A stretch of 64,000 nucleotides of DNA, taken from Clostridium amylolyticum (GTDB lineage: Bacteria > Bacillota > Clostridia > Clostridiales > Clostridiaceae). The notes under the pieces are model-generated. The model saw only the letters and a program-made list of their open reading frames with translations. It was not told the DNA's origin and did no database searches. The DNA lies in contig NZ_FQZO01000001.1 in assembly GCF_900142075.1 (NCBI RefSeq), positions 620,001-684,000 on the forward strand, given 5' to 3'. The position numbers and the translations under genes were made by a program. Position 1 is the first letter of the stretch. Each line of letters starts with the position of its first letter. Of the stretch, positions 1 to 8,499 are shown in pieces.

Positions 1-842
1 ATATTGGAATGGATATATTTAATCCTCTTACCATACTCTCCAAGGAGAGCTCTTACTTTGCAGTAAGCAGGAAGTATGTAAAACCTGAAGTGAAAAATCA
101 ATTTTCATTGAACTCATTTAAATTAGAAGATATATCTATCTTTAGAGAAGAAAAAAAAGAAGGGGAGTTAAAACCTGAGGGAAAAGTGGACAATAAGGTA
201 GATATTTATAATCCTTCTATAAAGAAAAATCTTAATGAATCTAAGCCAGAGGTTTTAATATACCATACCCATACTACGGAGTATTATGCTCCTGCTACCG
301 GTAAAAGCGCTTTTGATGAAAACTTAAGCGTAGTGGCTGTAGGAAGAGAGTTATCCAAGGAGCTGCAGCAAAATTATGGAATTTCAGTAATACACGATAG
401 GACTATTCATAATAGCGCTTACAACAATTCATATACAAGATCCGGTGAAACATTAGATAAGTATCTTAAAAAGTATAATAATGATTTTAAAATTATTATT
501 GATCTTCATAGGGATTCAGGACCTGCTAAAAAGGATGTTACCTATAAAATAAATGGACAAGATGCTGCTAAACTTATGTTTGTTTTATCTAAAAGCAGCA
601 AATACATTAAAGATAATGAAGCGTTAACTAATAATTTAAAAGGTTTTTTAGATAAAGAGTTCTCAGGTTTGACAAAGGAGACTAAAGATTACAATCACGG
701 TAAGGGAAACTTCAATCAAAGTAGGCATCCTAACGTGGTTCTTATAGAGGTAGGAGCTGATGTTAACAAAATAGAAGAAGCCTTAGTATCTGCTAAGATT
801 ATAGCCAGAGCAGTGGCAGAGCAAATAAATGGTAAAAGATAA
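1..842 (+). CDS. spoIIP: Stage II sporulation protein P (SpoIIP), 5' end cut by window
   Basis: This is the C-terminal part of SpoIIP, the amidase/endopeptidase of the SpoIIDMP complex that thins septal peptidoglycan and drives membrane migration during engulfment. The family motif HTHTTE lies about 86 residues into the visible part. A DLHRDS motif follows near residue 165 and a late IEVGA motif comes after it; the His and Glu residues fit the zinc-dependent amidase fold. The frame is open to the left window edge (from base 3) and about 277 residues are visible, fewer than the usual length, so the ATG at 9 is probably internal. The N-terminal membrane anchor would lie outside the window. Confidence 0.93.
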   Translation, partial: IGMDIFNPLTILSKESSYFAVSRKYVKPEVKNQFSLNSFKLEDISIFREEKKEGELKPEGKVDNKVDIYNPSIKKNLNESKPEVLIYHTHTTEYYAPATGKSAFDENLSVVAVGRELSKELQQNYGISVIHDRTIHNSAYNNSYTRSGETLDKYLKKYNNDFKIIIDLHRDSGPAKKDVTYKINGQDAAKLMFVLSKSSKYIKDNEALTNNLKGFLDKEFSGLTKETKDYNHGKGNFNQSRHPNVVLIEVGADVNKIEEALVSAKIIARAVAEQINGKR

Positions 843-887
843 TGTATAAAACTTGAAAATAAAGAGCATCCTTATAGATAGTAATTT

Positions 888-1119
888 ATAGAGTAGGTAA
901 GAGCTACTAAGTAAGAGCTAAGAGGTAAGAAAATAGGTAAGAAGTAAGAAGTAAGAGGTAAGAGTTTTGAAAAAATTCAGCAGGGCTGAATTTTAACCAC
1001 AACTATTACTTCTCAGCTCTTACCTCTTACTTAACTACAAACTAATTATAAAAAACTCCCCCGAGTTTTATCCATAACTCTTCACTCTTAGCTCTTACCT
1101 CTTACTTAACTACAAATTT
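888..1119. repeat. Palindromic element with 7-bp end repeats and two internal hairpins
   Basis: This about 230-base intergenic element has arms built from variants of a 7-base unit (GTAAGAG/GTAAGAA). They read GTAAGAG on the left (about 895-965) and CTCTTAC on the right (about 1015-1032 and 1084-1106). Both right-arm copies end in CTCTTACCTCTTACTTAACT. In the centre is a perfect 10-bp hairpin, AAAATTCAGC-AGG-GCTGAATTTT (972-994). A second hairpin, AAAACTC-CCCC-GAGTTTT (1052-1069), lies on the right. No ORF is present. The layout resembles a non-autonomous palindromic repeat or MITE. The element at 41172-41348 shares the layout and the AAACTC/GAGTTTTATC hairpin. Confidence 0.75.
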
Positions 1120-1140
1120 CAATTTAAGGGGGTGCTCTTT

Positions 1141-1521
1141 TTGAAGGCGAGGAAACTTATTTTTTCAATATTAGTATTTTTAGTGATAATATTTTATGGA
1201 GTTATTAAAATTAATATACAGTGGACTAAAGACATGATAGAAAGCCAGACGCCATATAAGGAACAAGCGGTACAAGTTCTAGCTAAAGATAATATTAATG
1301 CAAATAAATATGCTATAGATAGAACAACATTCAAAATATATTATACTAAAGGCAGTGATAAGAATATTAGAATTGATTTTTGGGACTATGTTTTTATTTG
1401 GAGTGAAGAGGCATTAATAGAATTAAAATCAAATATTAGCCAGGGGTTTCAACAAGCAAACTCTAATATAAAGGGGAGAATTGAAGATTCCATGAATAAG
1501 TTAAAAAGGATTTTGCCATAA
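1141..1521 (+). CDS. Small membrane-anchored protein of unknown function
   Basis: I do not recognise this protein of about 126 residues. One hydrophobic segment near residues 5-25 (LIFSILVFLVIIFYGVIK) should anchor it in the membrane. The rest is polar, extracytoplasmic or cytoplasmic, with a lysine-rich C-terminal helix. I chose the TTG at 1141 because AAGGGGG (1126-1132) sits 6-8 bases upstream; a GTG at 1132 in the same frame would overlap that site. It lies between spoIIP and lepA, so a role in sporulation is possible, but the sequence does not show one. Confidence 0.6.
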   Translation: MKARKLIFSILVFLVIIFYGVIKINIQWTKDMIESQTPYKEQAVQVLAKDNINANKYAIDRTTFKIYYTKGSDKNIRIDFWDYVFIWSEEALIELKSNISQGFQQANSNIKGRIEDSMNKLKRILP

Positions 1522-1546
1522 TAAAAATGCTTTAAATTCATTTTTA

Positions 1547-1577
1547 TTGACAATAGCTCATAATTGTATGTTATAAT
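1547..1577 (+). promoter_or_regulatory. Probable sigma-A promoter of lepA-hemW
   Basis: TTGACA (1547-1552) and TATAAT (1572-1577) are both exact consensus hexamers. The 19-base spacing is slightly long; TTATAA one base earlier gives 18. The site lies about 70 bases ahead of lepA in the gap after the small membrane protein gene. Confidence 0.65.
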
Positions 1578-1596
1578 TTATCATGATTTAGTTAAC

Positions 1597-1647
1597 ATGG
1601 GGGTGAATTCTATTCTAGGAATCGATTTCTGTAGAATGGGTAAATAA
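1597..1647 (+). CDS. Possible 16-codon upstream ORF before lepA
   Basis: The ATG at 1597 opens a 16-codon frame (MGVNSILGIDFCRMGK) that stops with TAA at 1645-1647, one base before the lepA ATG. The strong GGGGGTG in this leader is about 45 bases from lepA, while lepA has only a weak GGG ahead of it. Translation through this short frame could therefore couple to lepA. A GTG at 1603 is an in-frame alternative start. Nothing here shows that it is translated. Confidence 0.3.
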   Translation: MGVNSILGIDFCRMGK

Positions 1648-1648
1648 T

Positions 1649-3454
1649 ATGCAGAGCAATAGACAAAAACACATAAGAAACTTTTCCATAGTAGCTCATA
1701 TTGACCACGGTAAGTCTACTCTTGCAGATAGACTCCTTGAGACTACAGGAACTCTCACCCGAAGAGAAATGGAAGCACAAGTGCTAGATAACATGGACTT
1801 GGAGAGAGAAAGAGGAATTACCATAAAGTCTCAAGCAGCTAGACTTATTTATAAAAGTAAAAACGGTGAAGAATACATATTAAATCTTATAGATACTCCA
1901 GGACATGTGGATTTTAACTATGAGGTTTCAAGAAGCCTTGCTGCCTGTGAAGGTGCTATTTTAGTAGTAGATGCTACCCAAGGCATACAAGCGCAAACCT
2001 TAGCTAACTGTTATCTTGCCTTAGATAACAATCTTGAGATTGTGCCTGTAGTTAATAAAATAGATCTTCCCAGCGCTAGACCAGAGGAAGTTAAACAGGA
2101 AATAGAAGATGTTATTGGAATTGATGCTTTTGATGCTCCTTTAATATCTGCAAAAGCAGGATTAAACATTGAAGATGTACTAGAAGCAGTAGTTCAAAAA
2201 GTACCAGCTCCTACAGGAGATGAAGATGCTCCTTTAAAGGCTTTGATCTTTGATTCTTATTATGATAGTTATAAAGGTGTTGTATGTTATGTAAGGGTTA
2301 AAGAGGGCAAGCTAAAGGTAGGTACAGAAATTAAGCTTATGGCCACAGGTAAGGTTTATGAAATTACTGAATGTGGAGTATTTACTCCTAACTTTCTCCC
2401 TATAGGGGAACTAATAGCAGGAGATGTAGGCTACGTTACAGCGTCTATAAAGAATGTAGGGGATGCTAGAGTTGGAGACACCATAACAGAAGCTAAGAAC
2501 CCTGCAAAGGAAGCGTTGTCAGGTTACAAGCCAGCGGTACCTATGGTGTTTTCAGGTATATATCCTGTAGATGGTGCAAAATATGAAGAACTTAAGGAAG
2601 CCATAGAAAAGCTTCAAATAAATGATGCAGCTCTTTCTTTTGAACCGGAAACCTCTATAGCTTTAGGATTTGGATTCAGATGTGGTTTCTTAGGTCTTTT
2701 ACATATGGAGATTATACAAGAAAGAATTGAAAGAGAATTTAATTTAGATATTATCACCACCGCGCCATCGGTAATTTACAAGATTGTTAAAACTGATGGA
2801 GAGCTGATAGAATTAACCAATCCTACAAATATGCCGCCTATGACTGAAATTGACTATATGGAAGAGCCAGTGGTAAAGGCTTCCATCATAACTCCTACGG
2901 ACTATGTAGGTGCTGTTATGGATCTTTGTCAAGGTAGAAGAGGCGTGTTTAAAGATATGCAATACATTGAGCAAACTAGAGCAGTACTTAACTATGAAAT
3001 ACCACTAAACGAAATTATATATGATTTCTTCGATGCATTAAAATCTAGGACTAGAGGCTATGCTTCTTTAGACTACGAGCTTAAAGGGTACGTAACCAGT
3101 AAGTTGGTTAAACTTGATCTTCTATTAAATGGAGATGTAGTGGATGCCCTGTCTATGATAGTGCCAGAAGAAAGGGCATATAGTAGAGGAAGGGGTATTG
3201 CTGAAAAACTTAAGGAAATAATTCCAAGGCAGCTTTTTGAAATACCTATACAGGCTGCTGTAGGCTCCAAAGTCATAGCTAGGGAAACGGTAAAAGCTCT
3301 TAGAAAAGATGTTTTGGCAAAATGCTATGGAGGAGATATTTCCCGTAAGAGAAAACTTCTTGAAAAGCAAAAAGAAGGTAAGAAGAGAATGAGACAGATA
3401 GGTTCTGTGGAAATACCTCAAGAAGCATTTATGACGGTTTTAAAAGTGGATTAA
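1649..3454 (+). CDS. lepA: Elongation factor 4 (LepA)
   Basis: LepA is a ribosome-bound translational GTPase that can back-translocate stalled ribosomes and influences initiation. GTPase motifs are visible: AHIDHGKST (G1, residues 16-24), DTPGHVDF (G3, near 80) and NKID (G4, near 135). The EF-G-like domains and the LepA-specific C-terminal domain ending in EIPQEAFM follow. The length of 601 residues is normal for the family. The start at 1649 begins the conserved RQKHIRNFSIVAHID region, although the ribosome binding site is weak. hemW lies 38 bases downstream, as in other clostridia. Confidence 0.98.
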   Translation: MQSNRQKHIRNFSIVAHIDHGKSTLADRLLETTGTLTRREMEAQVLDNMDLERERGITIKSQAARLIYKSKNGEEYILNLIDTPGHVDFNYEVSRSLAACEGAILVVDATQGIQAQTLANCYLALDNNLEIVPVVNKIDLPSARPEEVKQEIEDVIGIDAFDAPLISAKAGLNIEDVLEAVVQKVPAPTGDEDAPLKALIFDSYYDSYKGVVCYVRVKEGKLKVGTEIKLMATGKVYEITECGVFTPNFLPIGELIAGDVGYVTASIKNVGDARVGDTITEAKNPAKEALSGYKPAVPMVFSGIYPVDGAKYEELKEAIEKLQINDAALSFEPETSIALGFGFRCGFLGLLHMEIIQERIEREFNLDIITTAPSVIYKIVKTDGELIELTNPTNMPPMTEIDYMEEPVVKASIITPTDYVGAVMDLCQGRRGVFKDMQYIEQTRAVLNYEIPLNEIIYDFFDALKSRTRGYASLDYELKGYVTSKLVKLDLLLNGDVVDALSMIVPEERAYSRGRGIAEKLKEIIPRQLFEIPIQAAVGSKVIARETVKALRKDVLAKCYGGDISRKRKLLEKQKEGKKRMRQIGSVEIPQEAFMTVLKVD

Positions 3455-3492
3455 TATAAGGGGAAATTAATTCAATTATAGGAGGATTTAAA

Positions 3493-4623
3493 ATGGAAAG
3501 CAAAGCTCTTTACATACACATACCTTTTTGTAAGAAAAAGTGCTATTATTGTGATTTCCCATCCTTCTGCGGTAAAGATCACCTTACTAAAAACTATATA
3601 GAAGCTTTAAGTGAAGAAATTATTTCTAGAGCCTCAAAATTTAATATATCGACTATATTCATAGGTGGGGGTACTCCCACCTTTTTAAATTATGAAGAAA
3701 TATTAACTTTAGGAAAGACTATAGAAAAGCTTAATATAGTACAAGACTGTGAATTTACAGTGGAATGTAACCCGGGAACGCTTACTAAAGAAAAGTTAAA
3801 AGCTTTAAAACAAATAGGAGTGAATAGGCTAAGTATAGGACTTCAATCCACTCATAATAATCATTTAAAAGCTATAGGAAGAATTCATACCTATGAAGAA
3901 TTTAAAAGTAATTATTATTTAGCTAGAGAGTTAGGTTTTAATAATATTAGCATCGATTTAATATTTGCCTTGCCTGATGAAACGTTAGAAGAGTGGAGAA
4001 GTGATATTTTAGAAGTTATTAAAATGGAACCTGAACATATATCCTGTTACAGTCTTATCATAGAAGAAGGTACACCTTTCCATAAGCTTTATAATATGGG
4101 AAAATTAAATTTGCCTGATGAAGAAGTAGAAAGAGAAATGTATAGAAGTACTTTAGAACTTCTAACTAAGGCTGGTTATGAGCAGTATGAAATATCAAAT
4201 TTCTCTAAGAAAAATAAAGAAAGTAAACATAATTTAGTCTATTGGACCTTGAAAGATTATATAGGATGTGGAACAGGTGCACATTCTTATATACAGGGCA
4301 TGAGATATAGAAATGTTGAAACCATAGAAGAATATATTAATTTAATGAATACCAGAGAAAATGCTATGGTAGAAAGCCATAAGAACAGCATAGAAGATGA
4401 TATAGAAGAATTTATTTTTATGGGAATGAGAAAGATAAAAGGAATAGACGAAAAAGAATTTAAAAATAGATTTGGAAGAGAAATAGATGAATTATATAGG
4501 GATGTAATAATAAAATATGAAAGTGAGAAACTATTAGAAAGAAAAAATGGTAGGATTTTTTTTACTGAAAGAGGAGTAGAACTTTCTAATAGGGTGCTTA
4601 CAGATTTTATTTTAGATAAATAA
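3493..4623 (+). CDS. hemW: HemW-type radical SAM protein (heme chaperone)
   Basis: This 376-residue radical SAM protein is of the HemW/HemN-like family, formerly called oxygen-independent coproporphyrinogen III oxidase. The cluster motif is CKKKCYYC near residues 13-20 (CxxxCxxC). A GGGTPT SAM-binding motif lies near 58-63 and a HemN C-terminal domain follows. Members this short, next to lepA-hrcA, are generally heme chaperones rather than true oxidases; that assignment comes from the family, not from this sequence. AGGAGG sits 7 bases before the ATG. It probably shares a transcript with lepA. Confidence 0.93.
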   Translation: MESKALYIHIPFCKKKCYYCDFPSFCGKDHLTKNYIEALSEEIISRASKFNISTIFIGGGTPTFLNYEEILTLGKTIEKLNIVQDCEFTVECNPGTLTKEKLKALKQIGVNRLSIGLQSTHNNHLKAIGRIHTYEEFKSNYYLARELGFNNISIDLIFALPDETLEEWRSDILEVIKMEPEHISCYSLIIEEGTPFHKLYNMGKLNLPDEEVEREMYRSTLELLTKAGYEQYEISNFSKKNKESKHNLVYWTLKDYIGCGTGAHSYIQGMRYRNVETIEEYINLMNTRENAMVESHKNSIEDDIEEFIFMGMRKIKGIDEKEFKNRFGREIDELYRDVIIKYESEKLLERKNGRIFFTERGVELSNRVLTDFILDK

Positions 4624-4728
4624 CCTAGTATTTATAAGTTTTATAGAGATTACAGAAGTAATTTAAAGAAAAACTTAATTATAAGTGAAAATAAGTAATT
4701 TTTGACCCTTAATGTTAATATCAGTGAA

Positions 4729-4757
4729 TTGACAAAGGTTTTTATTCAAGTTATATT
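4729..4757 (+). promoter_or_regulatory. Sigma-A promoter of the hrcA operon
   Basis: TTGACA (4729-4734) and TATATT (4752-4757) are separated by exactly 17 bases. The expected transcription start falls just upstream of the CIRCE operator at 4771, so bound HrcA would block this promoter. Confidence 0.85.
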
Positions 4758-4770
4758 TAAATCGTAGTCA

Positions 4771-4797
4771 TTAGCACTCAATAATAGTGAGTGCTAA
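4771..4797 (+). promoter_or_regulatory. CIRCE operator (HrcA binding site)
   Basis: This is a perfect CIRCE: TTAGCACTC, nine bases (AATAATAGT), then GAGTGCTAA. In Firmicutes HrcA binds this inverted repeat and represses the heat-shock operon, with GroEL assisting HrcA activity. It lies 17 bases before the hrcA start, so repression is autogenous. Confidence 0.98.
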
Positions 4798-4813
4798 TAA
4801 ATGAGGTGATGAT

Positions 4814-5845
4814 GTGGAAATCGATGAAAGAAAAATAAGAATCCTTCATGCAATTATTAATGACTATATCTATACTGGAGAACCGGTAGGCTCAAGAACT
4901 ATAGCTAAAAAATATGACTTGGGCATTAGTTCTGCCACTATTAGAAACGAGATGGCAGATCTAGAAGATATGGGATATATAGAGCAGCTTCACACCTCTT
5001 CAGGAAGAAAGCCTTCTGATAAAGGCTATAGATTGTATGTTGATAAACTTATGCAGATAAGGCACCTTTCAAAAGAAGAAGAACTATTGATTAAAGAATA
5101 TTTAATAAATGCAGCACTATTTGAAGTAGATAAGATTGTCAAACAGACCAGTGCCTTATTATCAGAACTTACAAAGCTTACTTGTGTTGTAAAGTCTCCT
5201 TCCGTTAAGAAGAGTTGTGTTAAGGCTTTACAGCTTATTGGTATTGACAAAAATTCAGTGCTTATGGTTTTAGTTACAGATTCTGGCTTAATAAAAAATA
5301 ATGTAATTAAGGTGGATAAGATACCATCCTCTTCAGAATTGTTGATGCTTAGTAATGTACTTAATGACAAACTAAGAGATCTTTCAGTAGAAGAGATTAA
5401 TCTTGTGGTAATAAACAATCTAAAGAAATATACCCAAGGTTTTGAGGAGCTTTTTAACTCAATTTTATCGGCGCTTTATGAAACATTAAGTGAGGAAAAT
5501 TATTCTGATATTCATATGGAAGGTACTACAAATATTTTTAATTATCCAGAGTATAACGATATATCCAAAGCAAGAGAATTTCTTTCTCTAATTTACAATA
5601 AAGATAATATGATTTCACTTCTTGATGAAGGGGAGGATATCTCCATTAAAATAGGGGAAGAGAATTTTGTTAAAGAAGCTAAGGACATTAGTTTTATATC
5701 TGCAGTTTATAGAGTTGGTAATAGACCTTTAGGTACTATAGGTGTTATAGGACCTACTCGTATGGATTACTCTAATGTTACCAGTATAATGGTAGAAGTG
5801 GTAAATAAACTGAATACCTTGCTAAAAAACAGCCTTAATGACTAA
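4814..5845 (+). CDS. hrcA: Heat-inducible transcription repressor HrcA
   Basis: HrcA represses class I heat-shock genes through CIRCE. This 343-residue protein has the N-terminal winged helix (GEPVGSRTIAKKY, then SSATIRNEMADLEDMGYIEQ, residues about 20-58) and the long C-terminal HrcA domain. The start is GTG at 4814, preceded by GAGGTGATGAT; the ATG at 4812 is in another frame. It is the first gene of hrcA-grpE-dnaK-dnaJ and is autoregulated through the operator at 4771. Confidence 0.97.
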   Translation: MEIDERKIRILHAIINDYIYTGEPVGSRTIAKKYDLGISSATIRNEMADLEDMGYIEQLHTSSGRKPSDKGYRLYVDKLMQIRHLSKEEELLIKEYLINAALFEVDKIVKQTSALLSELTKLTCVVKSPSVKKSCVKALQLIGIDKNSVLMVLVTDSGLIKNNVIKVDKIPSSSELLMLSNVLNDKLRDLSVEEINLVVINNLKKYTQGFEELFNSILSALYETLSEENYSDIHMEGTTNIFNYPEYNDISKAREFLSLIYNKDNMISLLDEGEDISIKIGEENFVKEAKDISFISAVYRVGNRPLGTIGVIGPTRMDYSNVTSIMVEVVNKLNTLLKNSLND

Positions 5846-5886
5846 AGGCGTATCACATAATAAAGAGATGAGGTGTTATAAAAGCG

Positions 5887-6525
5887 ATGGAGGAAATGAA
5901 GGAAAAGATAAACTCCGAAGATGTGAAAAATAACAATGTAAAAGAAGAAAATGTAAATAATCAGGAAAACATTGAAGAAAAGAATATTAATGAAGAATCA
6001 TGGCAGCAGGAGGAAGTACTTGAGGATTCTGAATTTGAAGAAGTTAATGATGACTTTGAAAACATAAAATCAGAAAACAGAAGCCTTAAGGACGAAAATG
6101 AAAAGTTGAATAGTGAAATCAATGCTTTAAAAGACAGACTTTTGAGGATCAATGCAGAATATGACAATTACAGAAAGAGAACCACCAAAGAAAAGGAAGG
6201 CATCTATACAGATGCTGTAGAAGATGTTTTAAAGCAATTACTTCCTGTTTTGGATAACTTGGAAAGAGCTATTTCAGTAGAAGGTAATGTAGATGATTTG
6301 AAAAAAGGCGTTGACTTGACTATAAGACAATTTCAAGATTCCCTAGAGAAGCTTGGAGTTGTAGAAATAGATACTAATAGCAACTTTGACCCAAACTTTC
6401 ACGAAGCGGTAATGCATGTGGAAGATAATTCTTTTGACGAAAACTCTATAGCAGAGGTATTCCAAAAGGGATATAAAAGAGGGGCAAAAGTAATAAGACA
6501 TAGTATTGTTAAAGTGGCAAATTAA
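5887..6525 (+). CDS. grpE: Nucleotide exchange factor GrpE
   Basis: GrpE releases ADP from DnaK. The 212-residue protein has an acidic, low-complexity N-terminus (residues 1-55). A long coiled coil (about 60-100) follows, then the conserved stretch NAEYDNYRKRTTKEK and a C-terminal beta domain ending in GYKRGAKVIRHSIVKV. It lies 41 bases after hrcA and 21 before dnaK. GAGGTG precedes the ATG by about 11 bases; an ATG at 5896 is an alternative. Confidence 0.97.
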   Translation: MEEMKEKINSEDVKNNNVKEENVNNQENIEEKNINEESWQQEEVLEDSEFEEVNDDFENIKSENRSLKDENEKLNSEINALKDRLLRINAEYDNYRKRTTKEKEGIYTDAVEDVLKQLLPVLDNLERAISVEGNVDDLKKGVDLTIRQFQDSLEKLGVVEIDTNSNFDPNFHEAVMHVEDNSFDENSIAEVFQKGYKRGAKVIRHSIVKVAN

Positions 6526-6546
6526 TTTATTGAGGAGGAAATTTAA

Positions 6547-8403
6547 ATGGCAAAAGTTATAGGAATTGACTTAGGAACAACAAACTCTTGTGTTGCAGTT
6601 ATGGAAGGTGGAGATGCAGTAGTTATAACAAACTCAGAAGGAGCTAGAACAACTCCATCCGTTGTATCTTTCCAAGCAAATGGAGAAAGACTTGTAGGGC
6701 AGGTTGCTAAAAGACAAGCAATAACTAACCCTGATAGAACTATACTTTCAACTAAAAGACATATGGGAACTAGCCATAAAGAAGTTATTGATGGAAAAGA
6801 ATATACACCACAAGAAATATCAGCAATGATACTTCAAAAAATAAAGGCTGATGCAGAAGCATACTTAGGGGAAAAGGTTACTCAAGCAGTAATAACTGTA
6901 CCTGCATATTTTAATGATAGCCAAAGACAAGCAACAAAAGATGCTGGTAAAATAGCAGGACTAGAAGTACTTAGAATAATCAATGAACCTACAGCAGCCT
7001 CCTTGGCTTATGGTATAGATAAAACAGATAAAAATCAAAAGATATTAGTATACGACCTTGGTGGGGGTACTTTTGACGTATCCATACTTGAATTAGGTGA
7101 TGGAGTATTTGAAGTTAAATCCACTAATGGAGATACAAAGTTAGGTGGAGACGACTTTGATGAAAAGATAATGAACTATATTGCAGAAGATTTTAAAGCA
7201 CAAAATGGAATTGATTTAAGAAATGATAAAATGGCTCTTCAAAGATTAAAAGAAGCTGCAGAAAAAGCCAAAATTGAGTTGTCATCCTCCACTCAAACTA
7301 TGATAAACTTACCATTTATCACAGCGGATGCTACTGGCCCTAAACACGTAGATATGACTCTTACAAGAGCTAAATTTAATGAGCTTACCCATGATTTAGT
7401 TCAAAGGACTATTGAACCAATGAGCAAGGCTTTAAGAGATGCTGGACTTTCCCTAAACGAAATCGACAAGGTGGTTTTAGTGGGAGGATCTACAAGAACA
7501 CCAGCTGTAGTTGAGGCTGTTAAAAACTTTACAGGTAAAGAACCTTCAAAAGGAGTTAACCCTGATGAGTGCGTTGCTTTAGGTGCAGCAATTCAAGCAG
7601 GAGTTTTAACTGGAGAAGTTAAAGATATTCTACTTCTTGACGTTTCACCATTAACATTAGGAATAGAAACTTTAGGAGGAATCGCTACTCCATTAATTCA
7701 AAGAAACACTACAATACCAACTAGAAAGAGTCAAGTGTTCTCCACTGCAGCAGATGGTCAAACTTCCGTAGAAATACACGTAGTACAGGGAGAAAGACAA
7801 ATGGCAGCTGACAATAAGACTTTAGGAAGATTTACACTTTCAGGTATTGCACCAGCTCCTAGAGGAATCCCTCAGATAGAGGTTACTTTTGATATAGATG
7901 CTAATGGTATAGTTAATGTTTCAGCTAAAGATAAAGGAACTGGTAAAGAGGCAAACATAACTATTACAGCCTCCACAAACTTATCTGATGATGAAATTGA
8001 TAAGGCAGTTAAAGAAGCAGAGAGATTTGCTGAAGAAGATAAAAAGAGAAAGGAATCCATAGAGATTAAAAATAATGCTGAGCAAACAGTTTATCAAACT
8101 GAAAAGACATTAAAAGATCTTGGAGATAAGGTTTCAGCAGAGGATAAAGCTAAGCTTGAAGAGAAAATTCAAGAAGTTAATAAAATTAAAGATAGTGATG
8201 ACCTAGAAGCTATTAAAAAAGCTACTGAGGACTTAACTCAAGAATTCTACGCTATCTCATCAAAGATTTATCAAGCAGCAAACCCAGAAGGTCAGGGCTT
8301 TGATCCAAACAACATGAATATGGGCGGAAACCCTGGTGAAAATCAAGCACCACACGATGATAATGTGGTAGATGCTGATTTTAAAGTAGATGATGATAAA
8401 TAA
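6547..8403 (+). CDS. dnaK: Chaperone DnaK (Hsp70)
   Basis: This is the ATP-dependent Hsp70 chaperone, 618 residues. It opens with the ATPase signature IGIDLGTTNSCV (residues 5-16). DLGGGTFDVS lies near 173 and the phosphate-2 loop VGGSTRTP near 315. The substrate-binding domain and an acidic tail (NVVDADFKVDD) complete it. The single GGDAV stretch in place of the longer Gram-negative insertion is usual for Firmicutes. AGGAGG lies 7 bases upstream. It works with GrpE and DnaJ from the same operon. Confidence 0.99.
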   Translation: MAKVIGIDLGTTNSCVAVMEGGDAVVITNSEGARTTPSVVSFQANGERLVGQVAKRQAITNPDRTILSTKRHMGTSHKEVIDGKEYTPQEISAMILQKIKADAEAYLGEKVTQAVITVPAYFNDSQRQATKDAGKIAGLEVLRIINEPTAASLAYGIDKTDKNQKILVYDLGGGTFDVSILELGDGVFEVKSTNGDTKLGGDDFDEKIMNYIAEDFKAQNGIDLRNDKMALQRLKEAAEKAKIELSSSTQTMINLPFITADATGPKHVDMTLTRAKFNELTHDLVQRTIEPMSKALRDAGLSLNEIDKVVLVGGSTRTPAVVEAVKNFTGKEPSKGVNPDECVALGAAIQAGVLTGEVKDILLLDVSPLTLGIETLGGIATPLIQRNTTIPTRKSQVFSTAADGQTSVEIHVVQGERQMAADNKTLGRFTLSGIAPAPRGIPQIEVTFDIDANGIVNVSAKDKGTGKEANITITASTNLSDDEIDKAVKEAERFAEEDKKRKESIEIKNNAEQTVYQTEKTLKDLGDKVSAEDKAKLEEKIQEVNKIKDSDDLEAIKKATEDLTQEFYAISSKIYQAANPEGQGFDPNNMNMGGNPGENQAPHDDNVVDADFKVDDDK

Positions 8404-8430
8404 ATAATTGTGGCATTAAATTACTTCTGA

Positions 8431-8471
8431 TATAATATTGCAGGGGAAGGCTAAAGTCGTCTTCCCCTTTT
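8431..8471 (+). terminator. Hairpin with T-run between dnaK and dnaJ
   Basis: GGGGAAG (8443-8449) pairs with CTTCCCC (8461-8467) and TTTTT follows, giving an intrinsic terminator shape. A TATAAT (8431-8436) with a poor -35 (TTGTGG, 8408-8413, 17-base spacing) lies just ahead. It could therefore lower dnaJ relative to dnaK, or be the 5' hairpin of a separate dnaJ transcript. Confidence 0.7.
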
Positions 8472-8499
8472 TACAGTAAAATTATAGGTGGTGAAATGG

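Noticed and set aside
888..1119. Heptad-rich element as a possible CRISPR array
   Set aside because: The repeats are 7-base tandem and inverted units without regular unique spacers, and no cas genes are present.
5026..5418. 130-codon minus-strand ORF in hrcA
   Set aside because: Ser/Leu-rich antisense shadow of hrcA.
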